From assembly GCA_023313575.1 (NCBI GenBank), contig JAJTTP010000003.1:2604001-2668000 (forward strand): a stretch of 64,000 bases of DNA, in the 5' to 3' direction. This DNA is from Eutypella sp. D-1 (taxonomy: Eukaryota; Ascomycota; Sordariomycetes; Xylariales; Diatrypaceae). Shown piece by piece: positions 10,853 to 22,900 of the stretch. Both the position numbers and the translations under genes were made by a program. The stretch's first letter is position 1; each line of letters starts with the position of its first letter. The notes under the pieces are model-generated. The model was not told the DNA's origin and did no database searches. It saw nothing but the letters and a program-made list of their open reading frames with translations.

Positions 10853-12703
10853 ATGACTATCCCAGCTAACAACTTCTTGCTTTCCGTAGTCGACAGTTCG
10901 ATTGTTATTACCCCACAGTGCATTGATCTCCTCACTATGCGCAACAACATGTTCTGCCGCGTCCTAGGTGCCACGGCCCTCGCATCTTTCCGCCAAAGAT
11001 CGCTGGCCTCGTTTGCTACGATAAGGACTGGGTCGAAATTGCGTCCATCTCATCATCCCTATAGGACCTACGCGTCCCAGATAGAGGTCTCAGTTACATC
11101 TGAGGAATCTCGATCCCCTTTCAGGACCGAAGAGCCTCACCTCTGCCCTGAGCAAGAGCACCTCATCGATTTAGTCAAGACTGGTTGCAATGTGTTCTAT
11201 ACAGGCTCAGCCGGATCTGGCAAGTCGACCGTGTTGAGGGAACTGATCCGACAGCTCCAAGCAATGAACAAAGTCGTCCGTGTCGTGGCACCCACCGGTC
11301 GCGCAGCCTTGCAGCTTAATGGCGAGACGACTTGGAGGTATCTCGGCTGGACCCCGAACCACCTCAAGTACTCACTGGAGCGTTTGAAGACAGAAGCATG
11401 CAGAGAGATCAATATGTCACGGTTTGAAAACACTGATGTGCTGGTCATCGACGAGATTAGCCTCATCGACAATCATTTCCTCGAGCGATGGAATGAAGTA
11501 ATGAAGGAAGCCCGGTATCAGCCTAACCTAGAGGTGCAGCCTCCATTTGGTGGAGTTCAACTCATTGTGACAGGCGACTTTTGCCAGCTCCCTCCCATCC
11601 GACCCTTTCAACACTGCATAGAATGTGGTCTAGAGCTCGTCCACGGGGACTCTCCGCACGGGATGGTCCACATATGTTCCCAACATGGAGAGTACTACGA
11701 CGAGGAGAAATGGGCTTTCTGCAGCAAGGCCTGGCGCGAATGCAATTTTCATCATGTCCATCTGAAAACGATCCACCGACAGACGGACCCAGAGTTCATC
11801 CGAATCCTGCACAAGCTTCGAGTCCGAACCAAGCTTTCGCAGCAGGATATTGACATCCTCATGAACCACCCTTGTGAAACGGAAAATGCCGTCAGGCTGT
11901 ACCCTACACGGAAGGAGACCGCCTCGGTGAACCAGGCAGCGTTTAGGAGGCTGCCTGGTGTGAACCACACCTACTGGTGCCGCGACAACTTCATCTGGCG
12001 TAAGAAACAGCACCCCCATCTCGTCTATAAAGCCGAACGCAAGGTTGCTGGACCACAATCGAAGGGACCTCTTATCGCCCTCCAAGAGCATAGGCTGGAG
12101 GAATGTGTCCAGCTAAAGGAGGGCATGCCTGTTGTTCTTCTCTCGAATCTTGACTTGGCTGAGGGGCTTTGCAACGGTAGCCAGGGAGTAGTTTGTGGAT
12201 TTGAGGAATATGACCACACCAAGAAAATCAATGCCACCGCTAGGCGAGATGAGGAGTCGCAACTGGTCACCAAAGAGATCGATCGCTTCATTCATGATTC
12301 GGGCGTATCTCACAAGGTGTGGCCGATCGTGCGCTTTCACAACGGCAAAGTTCGCACGATCTATGCGAAGTGTTCCATGACTGCGCTGGGCGACATACCG
12401 CCTTATAGCCTCCTCACACGGACCCAGATTCCCCTCGCACCCGCGTGGGCGATGACGGTCCATAAGAGCCAGGGCCTGACGCTCGACCGCGTCATCGTAG
12501 ATCTTACCAACGTCTTCGAACAGGGCCAGATCTATGTTGCCCTCTCGCGAGTCAGGACGCTTGGCGGACTCAAAATCGAAGGCGACTCGAAAGCCTTGTC
12601 CATTGCGATCGGAGGCAATGACAAGGTGATTGAGTTTCATAGAGAGAAGTTCGGCGATTTGAACGATATTCTGAAATCTGGGCCCCGCCGCTCGAACATG
12701 TAG
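10853..12703 (+). CDS. PIF1-family DNA helicase, intronless
   Basis: 616 aa. The superfamily 1B helicase motifs appear in order: Walker A GSAGSGKST (118-126), motif Ia VVAPTGRAA (about 144-152), Walker B VLVIDEIS (196-203), motif III GDFCQLPPI (241-249), and near the C-terminus MTVHKSQGLTLD (motif V) and GQIYVALSRVRT (motif VI). PIF1 enzymes are 5'-3' ATP-dependent helicases acting on telomeres, G-quadruplexes and mitochondrial DNA. Residues 30-75 are basic and hydroxylated with few acids, and together with an alternative ATG at residue 29 (10937) they suggest a mitochondrial presequence (inference). An unusual Cys/His cluster (C255-x2-C258, C275-x2-H278) follows motif III. Filamentous fungi often carry several PIF1-like paralogues, so this need not be the main PIF1. 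All motifs look intact. Confidence 0.9.
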   Translation: MTIPANNFLLSVVDSSIVITPQCIDLLTMRNNMFCRVLGATALASFRQRSLASFATIRTGSKLRPSHHPYRTYASQIEVSVTSEESRSPFRTEEPHLCPEQEHLIDLVKTGCNVFYTGSAGSGKSTVLRELIRQLQAMNKVVRVVAPTGRAALQLNGETTWRYLGWTPNHLKYSLERLKTEACREINMSRFENTDVLVIDEISLIDNHFLERWNEVMKEARYQPNLEVQPPFGGVQLIVTGDFCQLPPIRPFQHCIECGLELVHGDSPHGMVHICSQHGEYYDEEKWAFCSKAWRECNFHHVHLKTIHRQTDPEFIRILHKLRVRTKLSQQDIDILMNHPCETENAVRLYPTRKETASVNQAAFRRLPGVNHTYWCRDNFIWRKKQHPHLVYKAERKVAGPQSKGPLIALQEHRLEECVQLKEGMPVVLLSNLDLAEGLCNGSQGVVCGFEEYDHTKKINATARRDEESQLVTKEIDRFIHDSGVSHKVWPIVRFHNGKVRTIYAKCSMTALGDIPPYSLLTRTQIPLAPAWAMTVHKSQGLTLDRVIVDLTNVFEQGQIYVALSRVRTLGGLKIEGDSKALSIAIGGNDKVIEFHREKFGDLNDILKSGPRRSNM

Positions 12704-13656
12704 GCCAGGGACCCGGTGCGAAGATTAGGATCCGGAATGGAGGAATTTGCGTATTGGACTCATTGAGTATGCATAATGTCGATGGCTATGAGGGGATCGC
12801 TCGTTGGAGTTTTAGGACGCCATCCATTCGCGAGGCCAGCATAATCAACTATTATAATAATATTTACCGGTGTCCCTCATTATGTTGAGAGGTGAATGTG
12901 CATTCAGGCTAACGAGGAAATTGTGCGGTGATCTTTGTGTGCGTCCACAGGAGACGTTCACTTTTCGATGGCATTTTGACCGCCACTCAGTAGTTGTTGT
13001 AAGGGGGTATGATTTACCACCCGGGTTCGAAACAACGCAGAGCTGACCAGTCATCTCCCCGGACGCCTGGGCCCCGATCCTACAAGGTGACGCGTTACAA
13101 AAGTGGAATGGACCCAGTATAAGTCCGGCCCAGCGTGTCCACTAAAATGCCGGGAGACGGGGGAAAATAGGGGCCATCGAATCTCCACTGCACACAAAAC
13201 GCCGCCGATCAATGGCTCCACATTGCGAATTCCATAAGATTGCCCTGGTCTTGTTGCACATATTCCTTTATTCCCATTCCACTCTGGAATTATACCGGCG
13301 GGCCGTAAAACATAACTGGAGTTGACCCCCTGGAGGCGCATATGTACTAGTTAAAAAAAAACTGCATCGTTAATTAGAAATCGAGGTTTAGTCTTGAAAC
13401 ATTCGGGGTGTTTGTGTTGGCAGACCGCTCATAGTGGCTAGCCCTGACGTACAATTGGATTGTACTTATGAAAAGCTCTTGTTCGCAGGAACTGTCGCAG
13501 TGAACCTCATCCATAAGTCAATCTAAGGAACCGCAACTGCTAGAAACCGTGAACCTGGGCAGTCCAATGCTTCTCATGATTTTGATCTTTGCCCGCCGCC
13601 AGCCTGAATTCAGTTCATTGCCTATTTGATTCCATCTCTTCTATTCAATCTTCAGT
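12704..13656. other. Intergenic, no gene seen
   Basis: Contains the 3' flank of the helicase gene. A GGGTTCGAAAC word near 13021 resembles a tRNA B box but there is no cloverleaf around it. Open frames are short and without signature. Confidence 0.45.
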
Positions 13657-14156
13657 ATGGATCTAAATAGTATTTCCATGACAGCACTACTGAGCATCGC
13701 CTCAAGTGCAGCTCTCGCTTTACTGGCGTTATGGTTAACGGAGGCTCTGTTCTATGGAGCGTTGATACGAACCAAATTCCTGGAAATGAGAGCGCATGAA
13801 ACAGTGAGTTTGATTATTATTTATGAGGTTAAGATCAGATTGTAACATGTGATAATTAGTCGATTATGGAACCATATTCACCAGTCTTTGGTCATCTTGC
13901 AATCATGCGTGATATCAAGAAAGGGCTACCACCCAACGCTCATCAAACGCTCATCAATATGAAGGTCGTCCACGACTGGAAAAGGTATTTCCCGACTGCA
14001 TCGGAATGCCCTCCTGTGATTCACCTCGACCTATGGCCTCTCTTACCGCGCCCCTTCACCATGATCATCTCTCCCGAGACGTGCTCGCAATTCCCACAAG
14101 GAATACCACAGCTGGAGAATTCACCGTGTCGTTCTACCCGCAGATCTTTCCAATAG
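13657..14156 (+). pseudogene. Cytochrome P450 N-terminal fragment
   Basis: Exon 13657-13803 encodes a start and a hydrophobic anchor (ALLSIASSAALALLALWLTE). A GTGAGT donor and an AATTAG acceptor (about 13804-13859) remove an intron with preserved phase. The next exon reads YSPVFGHL and ECPPVIHLDLWPLLPRPF, then MIISPE, which is the usual order in the N-terminal fifth of fungal microsomal P450s. The similarity stops at about residue 135, and the frame closes at 14156. No I-helix, ExxR or haem-binding Cys motif is visible downstream, so this is a truncated relic rather than a working monooxygenase. Family assignment rests on short motifs and is moderately sure. Confidence 0.5.
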
Positions 14157-16026
14157 AGTCATGAATGCTTCATTACCCCGAGTTATTACGACAGGCCAGC
14201 TGCTCCACTGTTTGGCGTCGAACCGCATCGGATATCCGGCTTCCGAAGCCTTGGTCTAGGTGTCGAAACGGATTATCAATATGTATTTAAATATTCTATA
14301 ACATGCAATGCTATTCACGACCGAATATCTTTAACTTTAGGGAAGGGTCCCATTATCCGAGAGTGTCCTTTGCCTGTTGGTATTCAACAGGTTGATCGAA
14401 ATTGTGCAGTCTTAGAGACAATATAATGTGTAGAGAGAGCAACACCATATATATTGTAATCACGTCTGTTTACAATCGATGGCAGTGACATTCTCGTTGA
14501 GATGGCCTCGATCTAACCGGCCCCTCTCTATGCACACGTTCTTCAAGTCCTAAAAGTCCGTAACTCTATCATGTTAACTTTAACATGCTGGTGATCTGGG
14601 AGGTGGATTGCATTGCTGCTCCTGGTGCTGGATCGAATATGAACTTTAAATTCCGTAATAGTAAACCTACCGGAGCCATGACTGAGATGTATAGTACGCC
14701 TTTAAGGTATGAGGAATCACAGTAAGATATGCTCGTAGGCAGGCTTATCTCCGTCCCGGGCACAGCTGTATGTTGGATATTACCTGTACATACTGCGATA
14801 AGAAGTATCATGCTCTCCCTGTATAGAACCCGCGTGGTGCATCTGCGGCTTCCCATACGTGTTTGCCATATTCGTCAAACCTTATTCCATAATACTCGTT
14901 GACGCCGTAGCTTGGACTTCCACTTCTACAACATACTTAAGGCGAAATGTAATCGTGAACTCTGGGGGGACTGAACGACCACGTAACTGACTGTTGGCCA
15001 AGTACAACAACCACATATCAAACGGCACATTCATTCATCAATACCTCAAACAGGAAAATATTTATGAAGCTTTCGTTAGCTAGATAGTCAAAGTGCACCT
15101 AGCAGATGTTATACTCATGTTTTAAAATCACGACGTTCCCAACATACTCCTATGTGAGTATTTCCGTATGAAAGCTGTCAAGACATTCATGTACGATCCA
15201 GATTCGGAAGCGGCGATCAAAGACCGGAATGACTGAGGTGACGCATCTAGACCCTTAGGTTCTCTGGGATATTGCACACTGCTTCTCTTGGAAAACTGGG
15301 AGGTCACGAATCTGCCCAAGTGACTGGGAGTTTCGCAAGGTAACCGTTAGTAGACGCAAGGAATACTAACAATACTTGGAGAAAGTAGAGGGACAGCTGT
15401 CAGATTATATGTAATTATAAGCACCTTGGTAACGGAGCCGTGGGTCTTGGGATATTTACACAGGTGATGTATGTGATAAGTATCGTTGAATGGGCCCTCA
15501 ATACTGTAGGCCTGAACTTTGAAGCGAACCCGCCGGATAATTGTGTTTGTGATCATGTAGATAGGTGACCATCACATCCAAAAGTGTGTATCAAGATGCT
15601 TAATGGGTCAAACATTCTAAGGTTGTCTGTTGGTCTGCTGACTCAGCCACGATGGCCAGCCACCCCCTATTTATTATATCCACCAACCAGGAACGACCTT
15701 AAGTCTTCGGTCTTTATTTCGCCCTTTCCCACCATCATATACCATGCCTACCACAATCCAGATAATAGACTTCGGAAAAGCTTTAAACTGGTTTACCGGC
15801 TACATTACCGTCATATATGTGTGTGCCATTATGCTGCTATTGTCACATTGATTTACCTTAACCAGTTAGTCATGTCCTCAATGTCCTCTGTTGATGGACC
15901 CCTCTCTGAGAACGAGGAGCAACCACGCATCGTGCTCGATACCAATGATCTCTTCTTTGTCCACATAGCAATGATCCAGTTACTTTCAAACTATCAGACG
16001 ACATATTCAACAACATTAGAAGACAG
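14157..16026. other. Gene-free interval between relics
   Basis: No family signature in any frame. A frame at about 15870-16102 in another phase leads into the RNase H-like relic and may be its damaged upstream part. The rest appears to be decayed sequence. Confidence 0.4.
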
Positions 16027-16758
16027 ATGGCGCGCGATCAGAAGATTGCACTCCGCCCAGTTCCCAATCAAACTGCCGTTTACAGCGCTATGTTCGCCAT
16101 GAACCTCGGGACTAATGGTATTTGGATGGCAACACAATTCCCAAGCCTAGCTCTTCCAACATTTGTTTTCCCTCCCCGACGGGTAAATACAGTGGGGGAT
16201 GGGGACGTGCTTGAACGCTTCTGTATCCGTCGGCGATTCGTGCCCCATGTATCGAGCCTCAAGACCATGCTTATCTATACGAGAGACTATTGCACAGGTC
16301 GCGGCAAGTACACGTCCCACAGTGGCTGGCCATTCGTGTTCAATGACAGCTCAACCGGGACTGTATCCGGCCCCGTCAAGAACGAAGGTCCGGATGGGCA
16401 GGTAGATAAACAAACGCTTGAGCGAGCGGAGCTTCGTGCCGTTATCGAGGCACTCAAGTTCCGGGCCTGGTGGGCCGAGGGCTGGACCCGCGTCGTTATT
16501 GCCACTCCATCTGATTACGTCGCGGACGGCGCCACGAAGAATATACACTCATGGCACTGACAAGGATGGTGCTTCCCGTCTGGGGACCCAAGACCTGACC
16601 GGGACCTTTGGCAGGCTCTGTCTGACGTCTTAGGCCTTTATGCCGAGAGCGGCTGCGAAGTATCCATTTGGCTTTCGGCGAGGCGATTTACCCGGCGGGG
16701 ATATACGACTGCGAAGAATGCAGCCATTGCTGGGAACAATCCCAAAAAAATACTTTGA
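16027..16758 (+). pseudogene. RNase H-like protein relic with in-frame TGA
   Basis: The frame 16027-16560 encodes 177 aa. It continues in the same phase after the TGA at 16558-16560 up to 16758. The stop is flanked by IHSWH and QGWCF, and DRDLWQAL follows, as in the RNase H-like proteins common in Pezizomycotina. A change from CGA (Arg) to TGA would explain it. Acidic positions E in ERAELRAV and D in ATPSDYV fit RNase HI catalytic residues, but the first strand reads LIYTRDYC instead of the usual YTDG, so the first catalytic Asp is displaced. The end is also degenerate compared with the family's last helix. Probably inactive. An alternative is a short protein ending at 16560. Confidence 0.5.
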
Positions 16759-18018
16759 CTTGCAGGTGGGGCAGGTCTGACCGTTAGTCAAGGCACACCA
16801 CCATCTCTCTAGGAGGCCTTTAGGAGGAATGATCACTCTTAAGACGAGTAGTATTAGGTGATACGGATGAAACATTCTTTTCTAGAGTAGCTCATTGGAA
16901 GTTTTATAGATGGTGTAGCGTACGGATAGAAGCAGATGAAGATTGGGAACCTACATGAAGGTGAAAATACCCATCCAATATCACTTTCCATTATACCAGA
17001 AATGATTTGTCTCACCGACAGTCCATCCACGCTCCTCGTACATTTACCATAATTGCTCGGAGAAGAAGAGTCGGGATCCCCCCTTCAGCAGTAACGACAT
17101 ATACCGAGTCAGACGAACTTATAGCCGGCACTTTCCGCCATGAATTATCCTCACAACATCCTGCAGTGCCACCGGTTCTGATAAGTCTATGTCTATGGAA
17201 ACTGTGGCGGAGCCAGACTGACGTATCCACGGTATCGATCGCCAAATCGCCTAGCACCATCACACTTATCATACCTACCGACAGATAGAGGCGAGACAGC
17301 CTATAATTAACCTAGTGAGGGAAACCACGCCTAAACTACACGGTTATCTCCTAGATATATCCGGTCAGCTGATTCGAGATATTCCCAGTAGGTATGGTGC
17401 CCAGGGCCTTCTCCTCGAAGGCGAACGATGGCACGCCACGGCCTGCGGACATGGCCATGACGCCGCCACGGTGCCCTTCACCAATGTGGTGCTCAGGTGA
17501 CGACTGATACCCAAATGGAAGGGAGCAGTGCGGCTGCGGAATTTAAATGTTGATGCCATTCGCGAACAACTCTGGGATATTGGATATGTGCGCGAGTATA
17601 ACGTGACAAGCACGATTGCGCCTGTTAAGTGACTTATCGTCGAAACGGACCAGATTCGGTTCGGGTGCCAACCACTTTGGACCTAGTCGCATATACATCT
17701 TCTCGTCTTGAAGGTGCTTAAATTATGATAGATTCATGCGGTTCTGACAACCTGTTACGCGATATTGTTGTGTTTGATTTGCACTATTCGTTATCGCCAT
17801 GGCAGAGAGCTCCCTGAAATGGCTGTTCCAGGTTGTTTTGCTTATCCTACAGGATTGCGCACTGTAAAATGAGAAAACTAGATGTCATTCTGCATGTTGG
17901 AGTGATACTGACACTACAGACTGCCTCTTTTACGTATACACTCCATGCAAATTCGCAACTATTCAATCACGAACTAAAGCCATGATCGTGATACCACTTG
18001 AAGAGTACCAAGCTGATT
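16759..18018. other. Gene-free interval with degraded frames
   Basis: A plus-strand frame at 17315-17500 closes with a TGA (17498-17500) and remains open in the same phase after it to about 17630, again compatible with a CGA to TGA change. The protein was not recognised. The right end is the 3' flank of the superoxide dismutase gene. Confidence 0.35.
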
Positions 18019-18759
18019 TCACATGTTGGCCTTAAGAATCTTGAAGGCATCGGCGCGGGCTCCGAGGAACCGCGTCTCAGCTGTCTTCCAATTGATTACC
18101 TTCCAGATGTTCTCGACGTAGGCGGCCTTGCCGTTGAGATACTGGAGGTAGTAGGCATGCTCCCACATGTCGACGCCGAGGAGGGGAATGTCACCAACCA
18201 CAACGGCCTCCTGGTTGGCAAGGGTAATGATCCGCAGTTGGCCCGTACCGGCCTCCTTGACAAGCCAGCCCCAGCCGCTACCTTGGATTCCGAGAAGCGC
18301 AGCGGAGAAAGCAGCCCTGAAAGCGTCGACGGAGCCCCAGGTAGATGCGATGGCAGCACCGAGTTTCGGCGCGGAGGCATCAATCTGCGCATCGGGCAAC
18401 GACGCCGGGGCCAGGCCCTCCCAGAAAAGGGAGTGGTTGATGTGGCCACCACCGTTGAAGCGAATGGCCGATATCTGCGCTTGGGAGTCTTGTAGGTCTC
18501 CGCGGGAGAGAGCCGAGGCCGAGGCTTCCAACGCCTTGTTTAGATTCGTGATGTACGTTTGGTGGTGCTTCTGGTGGTGGAGCTCCATGATCTGCTTGGA
18601 GATACTGGGCTCCAGCGCCTAGTTTACGATTGTAAAACGCGAGTCAGTATTCGGCTTGACTTTTTGAAGAGCCATTATTCCACCAGGCTGGCGGAGTCTC
18701 GGAACACTCACATCGTACGCGTACGGGAGCGCCGGCAGAGTGTACGTTACGACGGCCAT
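18019..18759 (-). CDS. Manganese superoxide dismutase, cytosolic type
   Basis: Two exons: 18759-18712 and 18618-18019, 215 aa. The 93-nt intron (GTGAGT..AACTAG) lies between AYD and ALEPSIS, phase 0. The enzyme converts superoxide to hydrogen peroxide and oxygen. Predicted Mn ligands are H30 (MELHHQKHH), H78 (GGGHINHSLFW), D166 and H170 (VDMWEHAYYLQY). The NQ pair at 151-152 and GSGWGWL are typical of Mn rather than Fe forms. The protein begins directly with MAVVTYTLPALPYAYD, which is the mature N-terminus of the family, so there is no room for a mitochondrial presequence. This suggests a cytosolic Mn-SOD as known in several fungi. Length is normal. Confidence 0.94.
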
Positions 18760-19983
18760 CTTAATTCACTGAAATCGAACTTGCTTATGGCTGATTGGGT
18801 TCGATAGTTGATACAGATGTCAAGAACTTCTACCCTTAGAAAGCTCAGGTTAACAAGAGATAAGGGATGTCCGGAGTATATCGCGGGGAAAGCTTTTTGA
18901 GAAAATTTTCGTGTCTAGAATGTGCCTGTTGATGTGGGAGTGACAAGTATCTCCCCAAGTGGAAGCCCAGGCGACTTTCGTCCCCTCACATTGAATCATA
19001 CGGAACCCAAGGGCTTATTGGATCTATGTTTGCCTGGGTGGCCGTCAAGGTTCTCTCCACATGCCAAGGTAGTATTATCCCAATATCAGCTACAGACAGT
19101 TCTAGTGGCCGGATGGTGATACTTGGTGTAGATATTGCCAAAAGGGTACTCAATGTATATCATGGAGGTGGGGCATTGGTAGAAGCGCCCCCCCATCAAG
19201 CCCCTAACCCCTTGAACGTGCGCAAACTTGCTCATAGTGAGTTTCCACACCAACTAGAAGTTTACCCATCATTTCACACGTAATCACAACGTCGTTCGGC
19301 TCGCAATTTATTTGTCCCGCAAGGACACACACACGGTACGATAGCAGGAATTACATAAGTAAATGATACCTACCTATGCATGTTTCAATTTCATTGCCTG
19401 CTTCACCTACGTGCGTAGGAGAGAGAATCCGCGGGAGGTGTCAATTACGATAGTACTTCCACAGATATGGATATCCGATTGAAAGATTTAGTCAATATCC
19501 ATCTAATAGGGGTGCTTGAAGAGAGGGTTGGATAAATCATGGGATTACGAATATTGCATGCTACATCGTAAAAAAGTCTTTGGATTTCAGTCGTCATAGC
19601 TACCTAGGTTTGTACCCAGGAGGTTCTGGAGGGTTTCTCAAGCCTCCCCCATAAGAGAAATTTCGCCTTCCAAAGTTACAAGTAGTCGTCCAATCCCGAC
19701 CTTCCTTCGATCGAACACCCTCCCAACCCCGTCCCTTCATGTTGAACATCGCTAATAGGAGAAAGGGCAACGTTGTTAAAAAAGCCCAAGTAAGTCCGGG
19801 GCCGTCCTATACAGAGTTGAAGAACACCCTCGCACATGCTCAAAAATGGATATCAGTCAATGCAAGTACTGGGGGCGGATTGACTCCCTTCTGGTTACGC
19901 ATGAGGTTGACACGGGATAGAATATCAATCCTGCACACAACATACTGCAACCTCCAACTCGCCATCCTATTTCTAGGACGTGA
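18760..19983. other. Intergenic
   Basis: The left part is the presumed promoter of the minus-strand SOD gene and the right part is the 3' flank of the calpain gene. Open frames at 19026-19283 and 19739-20005 carry no signature. Confidence 0.45.
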
Positions 19984-22900
19984 CTACGAAGGCCTTATGG
20001 ACTGAGGGTTACATTCGCCACTCGGGTCTGTCGTTGAGTCGGGAGTGTTGATGGGAGAAGACTCAGAGTCCGAGGAGTCTGATTTGGATGTAGGCTTTTT
20101 CTTTTTACCTTTCCTCTTGCGCTTCTTCTTATCAGGATTCGATTCATCATCGGCCTCGGCATCCGCATCGTCAGCTTCGGTATTGGTGTCGTCTTCGATT
20201 TTGTCATCGTCAACATTGGCATTCTTGGAAATGTTATCACCATCAATGATTTGCACTTCATCTGCGGTCTTGTCGGCGTCCTTTTCCTCGCGTGCCCCTC
20301 CCGCGTTGGCCTGTGCATTGTCAATGTCGGCCGCGCCCTTCTCGCCCATTCCATTCTCCGCTAGCTCGCCGCCCTCTACGACGACATGAAGTTGCAAATC
20401 CTCGTCTTTGGAGTATACGCGGAACCCCACGATGCAGACAGCATTCCAAGGGTCGGGCATCTTCGACTCTCCATCCGATTCCACGGCAACGTCCTTATCG
20501 TTCGTGGTCGGTGCAGATGCTGTCGGAATGCGGGGCTTCTTGGACATGTCGTCGGACGAGTAAATGAGCTCCCAGTCTTCCACCGGGCTGTCTGATGAGT
20601 CGCTTAGTGAGCTTTCGGCCGTGGAATCAGAAGAGGGTTGAGCTCCTTTCTTCCTCCTTTTCTCTCGCCTCGACTTGCTGGTAGTAGCATCTGGCTTTGA
20701 CGCAGAGGTTACAGCTTCCTTTTCGTCCTTCCCTTTAACATCTTCCGCCTTATCGTCCGGAGGCTCGGTTTGGGCCTTGATGGTCTTCGGGTCATCATCA
20801 GCCGGACCCTCCTTGGTAATATCTGATGGGTTCGTGCTTCCGCCGCCGGTCTCTGTCTGCACACCCCTGTCCTCGTTGGAGTCCTTATCGGTCTGCACAG
20901 CTACATCCTTTGGCTTCTTCTCTTCTTCCTTCTTGCGTTGGGATTCCTCAGCCTCTTCGGCCTTCTTTCGCTCCGCTTCTTCGGCCTCCTTGGCCTTCTC
21001 GGCTGCCTCTTTCTTCTTCTTTTCCAGAGCTTTAGCCTCTCGGCGCCGGTCACGCTTCTCCTGATTCTTCTTCTTCTGTTTCCTGTCTACCTCGCGACTG
21101 ATATGGCGTTTCTCCCAGAGTTTTCGTCTCCCAGCCATACGGCAGGCGCTGGCTTTCTGAAAGTCCGACTTCTTGCGAAGCTTAGCCACATGCTCTAGAT
21201 GTACAACACCTTTACTGTGTGCCAAATCATAAGCGTAGCCGACCTGAGCAAGCTTCTCATTCTGAACGCGGTCGAGGCACTCGCGCTTGACGACCTCCTC
21301 GATGGATGGGATGCCAGTGTAACGATGTGCGACGATGCTGACCCATACGGAATAATTTCCTGGTTCCATGTAGGGCAATTCGATAGAGGTGGAGCGGTCC
21401 ATGCCGTAGCTACCGTGAGACCTGACAATGTAGTCTTCTGCATCTGGTTTTCCTTGTTCGTGAATCCGGAAATGTAGCCGGAACGTATACTGGCCTTGCA
21501 GGCCTTTATAATACCTGTCGTCGAGTTGCTGAAGAACAAGAACAACGGGCGACTCCTTCGTCAATTTGAATTGGAACTTCTCATTCCATTGAGTCTTCCA
21601 AGGAACTTCCGCACCAATCCAGCGCTGGCAGCATCGCCAGTCGTCACCTCGGAAAAGGCGGGTTCGATCAATGCGTGAAAACTTCTCGCGAAGGTGTTCG
21701 TAGGTGATCCAGAAGACGGAGTCGTTACCAAACTCGTGGTTAAGCTCTTCCTTTACCTCGCCATTCCATTCCTTAGAACCATCAGACCAAGGTCCTTTCC
21801 AGAGACCCTTCCTGCTCACACCCCAGGGGTTTCTGTTTGCTGTTAGTAGAGATCTTAGAGGTTTACAGGTAATCGGCATACCGGAGTTTGACAAGGCGCT
21901 CGCCTGTCTTGAGTGTCCTAGCATCCATGACAACGTATGCGTGGCCTTCACGGATGCCATTCCGCTGCCCATACCCGCCATCAAGTCGGCCTATGGAGCA
22001 TCCAAATAAGAACTCCTGATTCACCTTGCTCAACTCATTCCCCCAGAATCCATCGAGGTCTAGTATATCGGAGATGAGCAGTTCAGTGGTGACACCACCA
22101 GACAGGTCTTCTAAACCTTCTCCAGTCCAACCACCTGACAAGGAGCCGTAATCACCATGGGCCTTGGCGTATGCCTTCTCTAGCAAGGGAACCCAGGTCT
22201 CATTTTGATCCTTACATTGGCCAAAAAACAGAGCCTTGGAGCCAGTCTGGTAAGTCTTTCGATATTCACGCTCAGGATCATCCCGGTCGATCTGGTTCAT
22301 CAGTTTACGCTGGATGCTTGGTGAATCCCAGTTTGGTGCCGTAAGGTAGAGCTTGTCGTCTATGATGGAGTATATCCATTCGCCATCCCGATAGAACACG
22401 AATCCGTAGATACCGATGCCTATCGTTTATCTCAGCAACCGAATTCAAGGATCCAAATCCACATATAGGTGATGCTATGAAACTTACGGGTATCATATTC
22501 CACGCAGACGCGCTCGAGCCAGCCTTTCACACTGGCAAGTCCAGTCAAAGCTGCAATAAACCAGCAGTCCCCAAGGGTCCCCTGCTTGACATCTGCACTA
22601 CCAAGATCTTTCATGAAGACGGGCTGCTCGAAAATCTCATGGACGCGCTTGACCGCTCTGGGCACGTCGGCGCTCGTGCTCATCATGCGATCAGCGACAT
22701 CGAACTTTTTGGATCCAAGATAGTTCAGGCAGTCGCCCTTGCCCATTCTCAGATCATAATGCTGCAACACAATCGACCGTCAGCGGTATTGTTACACAGT
22801 CCACCTCGTACAGTATAGATAGGGACTAAGCGCACCAGATCGAAACCAGGGTCTCTATAGCGCATGTTGACCCGACGGCATTCCTGTATGATCTTCTTGA

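Noticed and set aside
12990..13060. tRNA-like B box (GGGTTCGAAAC)
   Set aside because: No acceptor, D or anticodon stems can be paired around it.
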